DNA from: Stomoxys calcitrans
Lineage: Eukaryota; Arthropoda; Insecta; Diptera; Muscidae
Direction of reading: 5' to 3'
DNA length: 64,000 bases
Assembly (NCBI RefSeq): GCF_963082655.1
Contig: NC_081553.1
Span: 128,307,736 to 128,371,735, forward strand
The position numbers and the translations under genes are program-made. The notes beneath the pieces are model-generated. The model was not told the origin of the DNA and ran no database searches. It was given only the letters and a program-made list of their open reading frames with translations. Of this stretch, positions 33,047 to 43,904 are shown one piece after another. The first letter of the stretch is position 1. Each line of letters starts with the position of its first letter.

Positions 33047-34035
33047 TTTGTTTGGTTTTATGTAAAATCAGAATGCAACTCTTTTGGGCGAAGCCTGACA
33101 GATGAAAATCGCCGTATAGAAGGTGCGATAAAGCTTAAATTCTATATTCTTGCTTCTAAGCCAAAATTTATGAACACTAGAAATCGGTTTATTATTCCAC
33201 CCTGCATCTATGAAAAGGGAAGGTGTGAGTTTAACAGATTTCACTTGAAATGAAGAAACGTTTCTAAAAATGTCTATAAGAGTTTATTGTTCTTTAATTG
33301 TGGTTAGTGGCATTTCTTTTTTATTCTCAAAAGGCAAATAAAGCGATAAGAACGATAACGGGCCCGGTGAGCTTCTCAGTTTCGTTTTAGCCTTTATTCG
33401 AGTGCCCTGCTTATCGTTCATGTTTCTGCTTATGATGTTGCTGTTGCTGCTGTTCTGCTTTATTTATTTATTTATTTTTTAAATATTTGTGTATTTTTCT
33501 TTGCAACAACAAAAATGAAGAAAACAAAATAAAAACGACTAGGGAGGGCATATGCGAGTGCGGTGAATTTAACATTTTGCGATAAATCAATGACTGTGAC
33601 GCGGTTTTGAGTTTTTTTTTTCTTTTTTTGTTGAGAGGGGCTGATGATGGGTAACAACAATAGTAGGTGGTGAACAATGAGTAAGCGCTTCGAGTATGTT
33701 TCATCACAAAATTTTGAATTTATAAAGTACAACAAAAACAGCAAAATCGTTTATTTTGAAATGACCTAAGTCGAAAGTCTAAAATAAGCAACGACTTATT
33801 AAAAAGATATTAAAGATTTTTATAATAAAGATTAGCACATAACACGAGGACATTAGGGCTATAATACAAATGCCTCTTTAAGCCCTATTTCTTAATTTAT
33901 ATATAAAAAGAATTAAAAATTATTTTTAATATTTTTAGAAAAAATATGAAAATCAGAAAACAATGTCTTTGCAATGACGAACAAACTATCGTCAATCGCC
34001 TTACATTACTGTGGAACACAACAAAAACTAACAGG
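33047..34035. other. Repeat-poor island
   Basis: No long frame or known element. It contains a TTGCTGTTGCTGCTG run near 33433-33450 and ATTT repeats at 33460-33480. Nothing else recognised. Confidence 0.45.
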
Positions 34036-34259
34036 AACAAGTAAAAAAGCGTTAAGTTCGGCCGGGCCGAACTTTGGATACCCACCACCTCGGGTATATA
34101 TGTAAACCATCTTTCGTCAAAATCCGGTGAAAATTGCATACCTAATGCCCCAAAGCAGCTATATGGAAATATGTTCCAAATACTAAGTACAAGTCATTGT
34201 TCAATTGTGTATAACAAAATATTGGTCTTTTTAGTAGCTATAAGTAAAGGTGGTATTTC

Positions 34260-35807
34260 TGATTCGGATTCAGACAGTGAATGTGTCAATGCAACAGTCA
34301 TCGCAGCCGAATCGAGGGATGACAGCAGAAGTGAGCGATGGCTTTGCTAAGCTCACAAACAGACCGAGAAAGCGATCCTGAGTGTGTACCGGCAGCGTAA
34401 TCGGGCGAAAGTGCAGAATGCTGGAATTGATAGAACTGACATTCCAAGCACTTCTACGTAAGCTGGAAAAAGAATCAGATCTCCCGAAGAGCATGACACT
34501 TCTAAAATACTGAAGAAGAAAAAGAGCTCCCCGCTTTCAAGTACTCTGGGAAAACCAAGCCAGCCATCCTGCAATGGAGACTCCAGACAGTGTCTTGCTG
34601 AGGTAGACAAAGTTGGAACAGGAACGAAGGAGGTGCGCATGGCCCCTGAGTCTTCATGGAGGACTGTGACTTCCATAAGGAGGCCACAGCCATCACGGAA
34701 GGGGAAGATGGTCGCTGAGAATGGTAAGGAGCCGTCTACTTACGCCAGAGTGGCAAGAAAGCACAACAGAGATGAGCTGACTTATGTAGTCATCAATATC
34801 GGCTGTGCATGCGGTAGGATTCCTCCAGATCATCGGTCCCAAGTGGAGGATATGGTTAACGATCGGATTTTTGAACATGTGTGGAACTCTGTAGAGAGTC
34901 TACCCATATAAATGATGAGCTGAGAAGAAGTCGAAGGGACATCTTTACGCTGCGTTTTGCGTCATCGGAATGTATTGATACCGTCAAACAGCTCGTCAGA
35001 GGTATTCACGCTCCCTGAGAGGGCGCCAAGCTCGACCTGGTAAGAAAGATGGATATCCGCCATCTCACAAAGGCTACGGCCTTCATCAAGGGATGGGGCA
35101 GCAAATTTGTGATGGAACGCATTTTGGGATTCTTGAGCAAGCAAAACGAAGGTTTGGATGAGAAGGAGGAAGGAACTCTCTTTGTGGTTGGCATTGATCA
35201 AGCCTCCGTGACAGGTTTGGCTAAGACTAAAGGCATGGCGCACTACGGGAGCAAAGCTGTCTTTTTCAAGATTGGGAAGACTAGGATAGGCAGAAATTTT
35301 CGTTCTGCGACATCAGGCCGTGCAGTGGCAGGTGACTCAACACCGCCCAACAAACACGGGGCCGACAACGAGACAATCACGGCATCTCTCAAAATTGGAA
35401 AGACTAGGAGAAGCAAAGATCCTAATACTAAAATATAAGGCAGAGCAGTGGTGATAGATCCTACACAGACTAGCAAAAAGGAACCTGACGACGGACCCAT
35501 CACCGACTTAAAGATTCGGAATACTGGGATAGGTAAAGATCCTAATATTGAAACATTAGGCAGCGCAGCGAAAGGAGTCTCAATGCAACCCAACGAACAG
35601 GGAGCGGATGATGGTACCATCTCCTACTCCCAAGAAGCCAATTTACTTAAGATTTGGAAGGCTAAGATAGGCAAAGATCCTAGTATTGAAACATCATGCA
35701 GTACAGGGAATGGAAACCCTATAAAGCTTAACGAACAGGGACCCGATGATGGAACCATTACCGACTTTATAAAAAGTAGGACGACAAGACTAGGCAAAGA
35801 ACCTTAA
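34260..35807 (+). pseudogene. LINE alpha ORF1 (gag-like)
   Basis: Position upstream of ORF2 identifies this as ORF1. I do not recognise a named domain. Readable pieces include GKMVAENGKEPSTYARVARK, then MDIRHLTKATAFIKGWGSKF, ASVTGLAKTKGMAHYGSKAV, and a tandemly repeated C-terminal part. Several stops and frameshifts break it (for example the stop after ESLPI at about 34911 and near 35438). Parallel copies are at 42573-44290 and, reversed, at 51500-52890. Confidence 0.75.
35266..35800 (+). repeat. Minisatellite in LINE alpha ORF1
   Basis: Five units starting near 35266, 35389, 35507, 35644 and 35770 (118-137 bases) share 'aagattgggaagactagg', 'ataggcaaagatcctaat', 'gaaacatcaggcagtgcag' and 'gaacagggagcggacgatg'. 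The encoded unit is about KIGKTRIGKDPNTETSGSAV with NEQGADDETIT. The same array occurs at 43795-44300. Confidence 0.88.
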
Positions 35808-35940
35808 ACGATGACATCAGGCAGTGCAGTGGCAGGAAAGTCAATGCAGTCTTAGTGGCAGGAAAGTCAATGCAGTCAATGCAGTCTAAAGAACAGGGAG
35901 CAGACGATGATATTACATCACCGACTCCCAAGATGCCCAT

Positions 35941-36125
35941 TTACTGGAGGACAAAGTGTTTGAAGTAATCCAGATAAACCTCCACCGGAGCGAGACTGCT
36001 ACACACGCTCTGCCCGGCTTTCGCTTCCATCAGATACCGGTACTTAGGTGGAGACACAATATCAGACATGAACCAACTTAGGGGAGTGGTATTGAAAACA
36101 ACTAAGGCTTCTGTAAGTAGCACGG
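35941..36125 (+). pseudogene. LINE alpha ORF2: N-terminus joined to C-terminus
   Basis: It begins like the endonuclease start (EVIQINLHRSETATHA) and, after the deletion junction, continues in a shifted frame as CPAFASIRYRYLGGDTISDM and ends STEFLT-stop. The central domains are gone. The junction has at most a few bases of homology (cac). Confidence 0.87.
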
Positions 36126-36711
36126 AATTCCTAACTTAAAATTTTCTTTTTAGAGATTACTTTATAGTTTTAAGAACGCACAACAAGCCGATTACTGGCT
36201 TAGGTGTGTGTCTATAGTGGCATGAGGCGGATTAATATCTGCACCCTCTTTTCAACCTAACCTAACCTAGTAGCTATATCTTCAAATAAACCGATCTGAA
36301 CCATATACGACACGGATGTCGAAAAGCCCAACATAAGTCACTGAACACATATCCGAAATGTTTTAAGAACAAGTAAGAGATGCTAAATTTGCCCGGGCCG
36401 AATCTTTTATACCCTGCAGCATGGATATCATTTGTGGAGTTCTTTGCGCGGTTTTTCTTTTTTTGCTAAATAAAGAATAATGAATACGAACTGTTATGCT
36501 ATTGGAGCTATATAAAGTTATAGTCCGATTCGGATCATAAATGAATGCTGAACATTGTAGAAGTCATTGTGTAATATTTCAGTTCATTCGGATAAGAATT
36601 GCGCCTTGTAGGTGCTCAAGAAGCAAAATCGGGAGATCGGTTTATATCGAAGCTGTATCAAGCTATAGATCGATTCAGACTATGTTGAAGGTCTTGCGAG
36701 AAGCCATTGTA

Positions 36712-37318
36712 AATGGTGATTTTTTTGAGGTTAGGATTTTCATGCATTAGTATTTGACAGATCACGTGGGATTTCAGACATGGTGTCAAAGAGAAAGATG
36801 CTCAGTATGCTTTGACATTTCATCATGAATAGACTTACTAACGAGCAACGCTTGCAAATCATTGAATTTTATTACCAAAATCAGTGTTCGGTTCGAAATG
36901 TGTTCAAATTTTGACAAATTTTGTTCAGCGATGAGGCTCATTTCTGGTTGAATGGCTACGTAAATAAGCAAAATTGCCGCATTTGGAGTGAAGAGCAACC
37001 AGAAGCCGTTCAAGAACTGCCCATGCATCCCGAAAAATGCACTGTTTGGTGTGGTTTGTACGCTGGTGGAATCATTGGACCGTATTTTTTCAAAGATGCT
37101 GTTGGACGCAACGTTACGGTGAATGAACACATTTCGAACCGAACACTGATTTTGGTAATAAAATTCAATGATTTGCAAGCGTTGCTCGTTAGTAAGTCTA
37201 TTCATGATGAAATGTCAAAGCATACTGAGCATCTTTCTCTTTGACACCATGTCTGAAATCCCACGTGATCTGTCAAATACTAATGCATGAAATTCCTAAC
37301 CTCAAAAAAATCACCCTT
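36712..37318 (+). mobile_element. Mariner-like element, internally deleted, about 200-bp TIRs
   Basis: TA flanks both ends (36710-36711, 37319-37320). Terminal repeats (aaNgggtgatttttttgagg type; first one mutated to aatggtgat) run inward for nearly 200 bases and include the transposase start MNRLTNEQRLQIIEFYYQNQ on both strands. The middle keeps about 200 bases of transposase. Compared with 55117-55713 the left junction differs ('ttcaaattttgacaaatttt'). Confidence 0.93.
36921..37130 (+). pseudogene. Mariner-like transposase, catalytic fragment
   Basis: The segment reads FSDEAHFWLNGYVNKQNCRI, then WSEEQPEAVQELPMHPEKCT, VWCGLYAGGIIGPYFFKDAV and GRNVTVN. DE in FSDE is the first aspartate of the DDD/DDE triad of Tc1/mariner transposases. 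The second and third catalytic residues and the DNA-binding middle are deleted, so it is inactive. The frame then runs into the right terminal repeat. Confidence 0.93.
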
Positions 37319-37982
37319 TACAAAATTTCTGCCAAATCGGATGAGAATTGCGCCCTTTTGAGGCTCAACAATTCAAGATCCCAGATCGGTTTATAAGGAA
37401 GCTGTATCAGGTTATGGACCGATTTGAATCTTATTTAGTGCAGTTGTTGAAAGTCATAATAAAAAATTTTAATTTTGCATGACAAATTTCAGCCAAATCG
37501 GATAGGAATTGCGCCCTCTAAAAGCTCTAGAAGTCAAGATCCCAGATCGGTTTATATGGAAGCTATTTCGGTTAGTTACCGATTTGGGCCATACTAAGCA
37601 CAGTTGTTGGAAGTCATAACAAAACACCTCATGCAAAATTTCATCCAAATCGGATGAGAATTGCGCCCTCTAGCGGCTCAAGAAGTCAAGATCCAAGATC
37701 GGTTTATTTGGCAGCTATATCAAGTTATGAACCGATTTGGCCCATTTACAATCCCAACCGACCTACGCTAATAGAAATTTTTTGTGTAAAATTTCAAGCG
37801 CCTAGCTTTACTCCTTCGAAAGTTAACGTGCTATAGGCAGACAGATGGACATGGCTAGATCGACTTAAAATGTCATGACGATCAATAATATAAATACTTG
37901 GTGGTGTCTTAGATCCATATTTCGAGGTGTTACAAAGAGAATAACGAAATTAGTATACGCCCATCCTATGGTGAAAGGTATA

Positions 37983-38984
37983 ACAATTAGAGGAAACTAC
38001 TCTAATACTCTAAAACCATTGCAAATATTTATATTGATTTATTTCGTTAAAGTAACGAATGTTTATTCATTAACGAAAACAGCTGATTTTAACGATATAT
38101 TATCGATAAAATTCGTTACTGAATTCCACTGCAGAAGTTTGGAGTATATACAGCTATGTGCGAATATAGTCCAATCCTGACAAGACCAACATTAATCACA
38201 TGATTTGTCTATTTGGCCGCTTTATCGAAATATACTCTGATCTGGACCGTACTCGATTCCAAGTGTTTTATCACACCTCACAGTTCCAAATTTGTGCGAA
38301 ATCGGCTAATAAATGCGGCTTTTATGAATTCAACAACTTAAATTGGGCGATATAAGGCAGCTATATGCAAATACGATAGGACATGGACCACGTTAGACAG
38401 CAAAATCAGTATCTGTTCCACATTGAAGTTTAATATCAGTATCTGTTCCATATTGTAGCTTAATATCTAAATCTCTTAAGGGTTATTCAACTGATGGATG
38501 ACGGGGTGAAGATAAGCCCCATTTTGTATATTTGAAAATTTCTTGAACTGTTGTTTGTTTAACCCGCCATAATGGTTACATAATACTCGTTAGCCCATGA
38601 TATTTACCCACGATTAGTTAAAAATTACTAAAGAGTAAGAAATTAAACGTTGTACGAATAAAACTAACTACTGGTGAGTATAGATAAGATAGCTTTCAAT
38701 ACAGGTGGAGTTAGTAATTTTTATTTATGGATTTATTGTCTACAAAACAAGATTATAATCTTATAATTAGAGTGCAGATTTATTGTTATATAATACATCC
38801 GCTATAATACATCCAAACATTTGAAATACATAGGTTTTTAATAAATAAACTAGGTTACAATAAATAGTGTTTACAAAAAAAAGTGTTAAAAAAACCGCCG
38901 TATGTAATTGGGAATTTAACAAAAAGCATAAATAAAAAATAATTTAAGAAAATGTTAAAGCAAAATTTGAAGAAATTAAATATC
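37983..38984. other. Unassigned AT-rich region with degenerate mini-me traces
   Basis: 38130-38400 carries faint type-B-like words on the minus strand ('ggccgctttatcgaaatata', 'gataaggcagctatatgc'-like). At 38041-38120 TAACGAA words recur in both orientations around TATCGATA. 38740-38984 is probably the 3' UTR of the LINE that follows. Confidence 0.4.
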
Positions 38985-38990
38985 AGTTAA

Positions 38991-39203
38991 CTATGAGAAA
39001 AATTTAATAAGCCGTTTTTTAAATGTAATCGTGTTGCTGATGTATTGAATATCGTGTGGTAGATTATTCCAAAAACGTATGTTGCTAATATGAAATTGTC
39101 GTTCAGACATAAGACTCCGTCTTCTAAAAGGTATTAACTTTCTTCCTCTATCAAATTGGTCAAACCTCAGTCTCTCAAACAAATATCTGGGTTTCTTTTC
39201 CAC
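38991..39203 (-). pseudogene. CR1-like LINE, ORF2 C-terminus
   Basis: The frame reads RKLIPFRRRSLMSERQFHIS, then NIRFWNNLPHDIQYISNTIT and FKKRLIKFF-stop. The F/S-x-RLWNxLP-like block followed by a terminal FKKRL is characteristic of the end of CR1-type and related LINE proteins. Confidence 0.82.
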
Positions 39204-39466
39204 AATAATCTTAGGTAAAAATATTAATGATCTGATATTTAGAAGATTGTTGAAACCAAGTCCAAATAGAGAATCTACATATTGTGAAACATCCTGACTC
39301 CTTTTTAAACCCTACACATAACGGACTATGCTGTTAAAAGCTACATTCAATTTTCGGAACTAGGAATGTTTTCGCCAGAAGAATTCGAATATTTATGGGT
39401 GTAAAGGAGTGTGTGATCCATTAAGCACGAAAGAAGTGGACCTATAATCGAGCCTTGGGGAACCCT

Positions 39467-39796
39467 CTAAGGTACGAACAAGGGGTTAGATAATATATTC
39501 CCTGCGCATACAGACTGCCGTCTATTGCTCAGATACGACATAATCAGACTCGTTGCCGTTGATGTGAAGTTAAACAAATTCCGTAGTTTCATGCACAAAT
39601 TCAGGTGATCAACCGTAAGGAAAGCTTTGGAGTGATCCAAAAGAACCAGAAAGCCAATTTTGTTCTCATCAAAACTCTCATAAACTTCCTCATGGCTAAC
39701 ACATCTAAACTCAAAAGCACTACGGGCATTAAATACGAAAGCCGGCCCATCATCATCACTGTAAAATTGCGTGTCCGTTTGTATTGGGTTGCCCAA
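39467..39796 (-). pseudogene. CR1-like LINE, reverse transcriptase fragment
   Basis: It contains FLVLLDHSKAFLTVDHLNL, where the first catalytic aspartate of the usual DLSKAFDTVDH motif has been replaced, and then YLSNRRQSV. RVPQGSIIGPLL can be read just beyond its stop, in the same orientation. The YADD motif expected next is absent. It is inactive. Confidence 0.85.
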
Positions 39797-40015
39797 AAAG
39801 TAATTGCGGATTTTTTAAAAGAAAGTAAATGCATTTTTAATAAAACTTAGAATGAACTATAATCAAATATACTTTTTTTACACTTTTTTTCCAAAGCAAG
39901 CTAAAAGTAACAGCTGATAACTGACAGAAGAAAGAATGCAATTACAAAGTCACAAGCTGTGAAAAAATTTGTCAACACCGACTATGTGAAAAATCCGCAA
40001 TTACTTTTTGGGCAA
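39784..40015. mobile_element. Mariner MITE, second copy (reverse orientation)
   Basis: It starts TTGGGTTGCCCAAAAAG after TA at 39782-39783 and ends in GGGCAA before TA at 40016-40017. The last five bases of the right terminus are deleted. It carries an extra segment (near 39965-39990, 'gtcaacaccgactatgtg') that the copy at 25435-25646 lacks. It inserted into the CR1-like LINE. Confidence 0.92.
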
Positions 40016-40299
40016 TATTGAGTACAACCCATGGTATCGAGTGTTTGACTTGGGTTTACCCACTCCGATGTCATGTATCACCTTCCACTTACTCTTCGAG
40101 CCCACTGCGACATCATATCTTGAGAATGATACTCAATTTTAGCCGCTTTAATAAAACAGTTGACTTTTCTCCAGGCTTCACGGAATTCTTCTTTCAGCTC
40201 TGGAGACTTGAAACGCTTCCATCTACTGTAAGCCAAGTCCCTATCCCCAATAAGCATGGCTTTGTTTTGGCCGAAGCCCTTTTAATTCTTATTGGAACT

Positions 40300-41030
40300 G
40301 TTGCATCATAGAGACGTAAATGTTATCCGTCATCAAAGCCGTCTGCTGATCGACAGCTAAAAGTGTAAATATGTCATCCCAGTTCACCTGGTAGACCATT
40401 CCAACAAAATGTTTATAGTTCAAATTACCGTAGTCACGATAAGATATGTCCTCCTCTTCCTCCCGCAAATCAAAATCATAGGCGAGATAAATCAGATCAT
40501 GCTTAGAGAAACATGGAACAGAAATCTTATCATACAATGATATCTTCAAAGAATTATTGACAAAGAACAAGAGTATTGACGTCAACCGTCAATATGACGT
40601 GAAATGTGTGGGGTTTGTATTATTGGTGATGAATAGGCCAAGTGTCAACATAGCACCAGTCAGAATTGAATCTATAAGTATGTTTGAGTTAAAGTCCCCA
40701 GTGATGTTAACATCAGTATAACCCAGTGTGACGGACTCCAGTACAACCTGAAGCCCATGTATGTATGTCAATCGTATTATTCGGACGGTAGATACAACCA
40801 ACTAAAACTCTTTCACGATTTGAAGAGAGTTCAACAAACATGCATTCTATCTGGTTCCCGAATTCAGACTTTAAACGAATTATAGCTTTCAGGTTTCTTC
40901 TGACACAATGGCAACGACTTCCCCTGTCAGATCTGAACACAGTATATCCATTTAAGTTGACGAGACTGTCAGCTATGGAAGGACTAAGCCATGTTTCCGA
41001 GACTAATCCATTCCTTAAATGATAATTTTT
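40300..41030 (-). pseudogene. CR1-like LINE, endonuclease domain
   Basis: Readable motifs in order are GLVSETWLSPSIADSLVNL, GYTVFRSDRGSR, CMFVELSSNRERVLVGCIYR, then in another frame DVNITGDFNSNIL and PTHFTSY, and finally ISVPCFSKHDLIYLAYDFD. These match apurinic-type endonuclease landmarks (ETWL, YR/P, GDFN, PT-x-F/T, S/DH). Frames are broken several times. Confidence 0.83.
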
Positions 41031-41904
41031 GAAATAATACCTTTTCTGAAATTGATTACTGAAGGCACTACTTAAATAAATAAAGATTTTTTGTTCAATA
41101 TAACTAAAACGTTCATTCCCACTCCCATTTCTTGAGTTCACTAATACATGCTCGAAATTAAGAACAATTTAATAAACACACTTCTAATGGTGAGACATTG
41201 TGTCTATAAATAGAACATGACAAAGCTGAACAAAATAAGCATGACCTTCTTTGATGAAAGAAGTAAGAAAATGTTTTGCTTTTGAGTTGTTAGTAAATAC
41301 TGAAATGGGAAAATAGTCGAAAACTCAAACAATGCTGATGTGGATGAATGCGTAGAGCGCCTGCTTAGAAAACAGAAGTTTGTTGGTTCTAAACTTGGCT
41401 GGGACAAAAGGAAGAGTTTTATTTAATTGATAATTGCAATGTTCCACATTAAAATTGTATTCATCACAATAACTGAGCAATTGATAGCGTGGGGATGGGA
41501 GAGAGGCGGAAAAAGATGTGTCCAATTGGATGCTCCGCAGTGTTCGGAAAAATCGAATTTGTTCAATAATTTTATCATTCATTTTCAATGCTCTTTTGTT
41601 CATATTTTACCGGTGGGAAGTTGAAAGTGGACTACTACTATGTATAAACCATTTCGTAGCTATGAAGAAATTGTTGAACTCGCAACGAGCATATTATTCT
41701 TTAGCGCCATAGGAAGTTCAATATTTCCAAAATTTAGTTCATTTTAACTAGTATTGAGGTTCAAAATTTTTGTTTGATTTTTTTTTTTGGCTAGAATTCA
41801 AGGGAGCATCACATCTTGAGGTTTTGAACTCATATTGTTATAGCCTATATATAGCTTGTCGTTGAATGGTAACTATGTTTTGGATGGATCTATGTTTTAT
41901 ATGA

Positions 41905-41998
41905 CTGCAGACCTCACAAATGTTTCCAGCACAAGTTGCCCGCCAGAAAGAGATTAGAACTTAAATGTTAACTTATGCACCATGTTGGCCTACCGTGA
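41905..41998 (-). mobile_element. SINE remnant, minus strand
   Basis: 'cctcacaaatgtttccagca' and the approximate head 'cttaaatgttaacttatgc...ccatgttggcc' match the SINE in reverse complement. Only the head and start of the body remain. Confidence 0.6.
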
Positions 41999-42059
41999 TT
42001 GAAGTTGCCATACTATGCAACAAGCGAAATAAATAGTGATTATTTTCACTATTTAGTTT

Positions 42060-42500
42060 TTTTTGCAGCAGTATTTTAATCTCGCCATTCCGTCATACAA
42101 AACAGCCGTGCCGGTCTGTCTGTTGAAAACAGTAATTGGGCCATATTGGTTTAGATTTCAATATGGCTCCCATATAAAGTGTTTCTTAGATATTACTTCA
42201 GGAGATCCGTGAAGCCTCAATTTTTACACAATTTTTTGGTATGTGAAGTATGTTTAAACCTTCCAATCCCATGCCGTCGAGATAGATAAACAAATATATT
42301 TTGCTTCAACCGATCATCACATTTTCTTCCTTCTTAAGCGCCTAGAATTCTCATTGTTTACTTTGTGTATGTGAAGTACATCTAAAGCTTTCAACACTAA
42401 CAATAATACTGATACTACACTGGCAGGTCCATAATTTGATATAACCCCCATATGCTAATCCAGAAACTGAATATGGCAAAAATGTGTATATGAACTACAC
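42060..42500 (+). mobile_element. Degenerate mini-me remnant
   Basis: 'cgccattccgtcatacaaaa', 'ggtctgtctgttgaaaacag', 'tgggccatattggtttagat' and 'atggctcccatataaagtg' follow the order of a mini-me 5' region and first monomer. It is old and without ends. Confidence 0.6.
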
Positions 42501-42572
42501 TCCTTAACCACATCAATTATCTGATGTGATTTCTTCAAACATATTCAGATGCTACTGCTATTAAAGTAACCA

Positions 42573-43904
42573 TTGAGTGAAGGGGACGTGTTACGAAAAA
42601 TGTCAAAGCCTTTCTGGGATCCAAAGACCCAACAGGTATCTCCTATAAGTGTGGGTGCCCTGGCACCTATAGTCGCGAGTAATGCTTCAATCGCACAACC
42701 AGTCGTCGGACTAATTAATGAAGAAGATACGGATAAACCAGAGGGATGTACAGTTCGTCCCCAGCGTTTAAGTAAAGGTAGTGTTTCCGATTCAGATATC
42801 GACAATGTCAATGAAATAGTCATCGCAGCCGAATAGAAAGAGGACGGCGAGATGACGGTTGAGGTGAACGAGGGCTTTGTCAAGCTCACAAGAAGACCGA
42901 GAAAGCAATCCTAGGCACGACGAAGCAGACAGAGGAGTGTGTATTTGCAGAGCAATCGGGCAGAAAGGCAGGTACTGGAAGGGATAGAACTGACATTCCA
43001 AACACTTCTACGCAAGATGGGAAGAAAATAAGATCTCCCGAAGAGCATAATACTCCTAAAATGCCAAAAAAGAACTCTCCTTTTTCAAGTACTCTGGGAA
43101 GAGCATGGCAGTCCTCTCGCAATGGAGACTCCAGACAGTATCCAGTGGAGGGAGACAAAGTCGGAACAGGAACGAAGGAAACGCGTACGGCCCCTGAGTC
43201 TACATGCAGGACTGTGACATCCAAAAGGAGTCCACAGCAATCACGGAAGGGGAAGATAGTCACTGAAAAATATAAGGAGCCGCTCTCTTACATCAAAGCA
43301 GACACAACAGAAATAAGATGACTTATGAAGTCATCGATATCGGTAGATCATCGGTCCCAAGTGATGCATCTGGTAAACTAACAGGTTTTCGATCATGTGT
43401 TTAACTCCGAAAGAGGTTCACCCATACGGACTATGAGCAACAGGTATAGATGGCACATCTTAACGGTACACTCTTGTAAGCGTATGTTTTGATATCGTCA
43501 AGAAGATCGTTGGAAGTATCCACACTCCCTGGGAGGTCGCAAAGCTCGACCATGTGAGAAAGATCGACATCCTCCAGCTCACAAAGGCGACAGCCTTCAT
43601 CAAGGATGAGGGCGGCGAATTCGCTAAGGAATGCATGATGGAGCAAGCAAAACCAAGAGTTGGTCGTAGAGGTCTTCCACATGTAGGAGATGTTCAATGA
43701 CCACACGTGGTGGGCATTGATCAAGTCTCCGTGACAAGTTTGGCTGAGACTAAATGCATGGCGTACTACGGGGCCATGCCCATCTTTTTCAAGTTTGAGA
43801 AGACTAGTATTGGCAAATATCCTCATTTTGAGCCATCAGGCGGTGAAGTGGCAGGACAGACGATGAGACAATTACAGACTCTCTCAATATTGGGAAGACT
43901 ATGA
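42573..43904 (+). pseudogene. LINE alpha ORF1 (gag-like)
   Basis: The start region encodes MSEGDVLRKMSKPFWDPKTQ then PISVGALAPIVASNASIAQP and GSVSDSDIDNVNEIVIAAE before a stop. Later frames give KETRTAPESTCRTVTSKRSP and VGIDQVSVTSLAETKCMAYY. The protein is basic and serine-rich without a domain I can name. Its role is inferred from position. Comparable pieces lie at 34260-35807 and 51500-52890. Confidence 0.72.

Larger units (their letters stand above)
34244..36267 (+). mobile_element. LINE alpha copy, 5'-truncated and internally deleted
   Basis: The 11-bp target duplication TAGTAGCTATA is at 34233-34243 and 36268-36278, so both ends of the insertion are known. The insert has most of ORF1, only the first about 23 codons of ORF2, then the last about 35 codons of ORF2 and the 3' UTR. 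Almost all of the endonuclease, RT and RNase H are missing in one deletion near 36003-36012. The 3' tail is caacctaacctaacc, a short run of CCTAA units. It could not make an RT itself. Confidence 0.92.
34036..36366 (-). mobile_element. mini-me type B, minus strand, split by LINE alpha
   Basis: The minus strand ends with a perfect 21-base palindrome (34054-34074; arms AAGTTCGGCC/GGCCGAACTT) and ACTTGTT. 'gaaagatggtttacatatat' follows inward. The LINE at 34244-36267 interrupts it. The remaining B monomer continues at 36268-36366. Confidence 0.85.
36367..37982 (-). mobile_element. mini-me type A, minus strand, hosting a mariner
   Basis: The 3' terminus (aacaagtaagagatgctaaa with the palindrome gcccgggccgaa, one arm damaged) is at the left. 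The 5' terminus (tatgGTGAAAGGTATA) is at the right. A (GTCY) block survives only as a few bases near 37843. The mariner at 36712-37318 lies in a monomer at the TA of 'ccattgTAcaaaatttctgcc'. Confidence 0.87.
38985..41150 (-). mobile_element. CR1-like LINE, minus strand, decayed
   Basis: From right to left the minus strand carries an endonuclease domain, part of the RT and the protein C-terminus. Order and motifs fit CR1/L2-type LINEs. The RT has lost its catalytic YADD region, and a MITE at 39784-40015 interrupts it. No target duplication was found. Confidence 0.8.
41151..42559. other. Mixed unassigned region with old repeats
   Basis: 41151-41900 shows no recognisable feature. A SINE remnant and degenerate mini-me sequence follow and are listed separately. 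No coding gene is seen. Confidence 0.4.

Noticed and set aside
34270..36123. Several minus-strand frames across LINE alpha ORF1
   Set aside because: Antisense to ORF1; the plus-strand peptides are the ones conserved between three copies.
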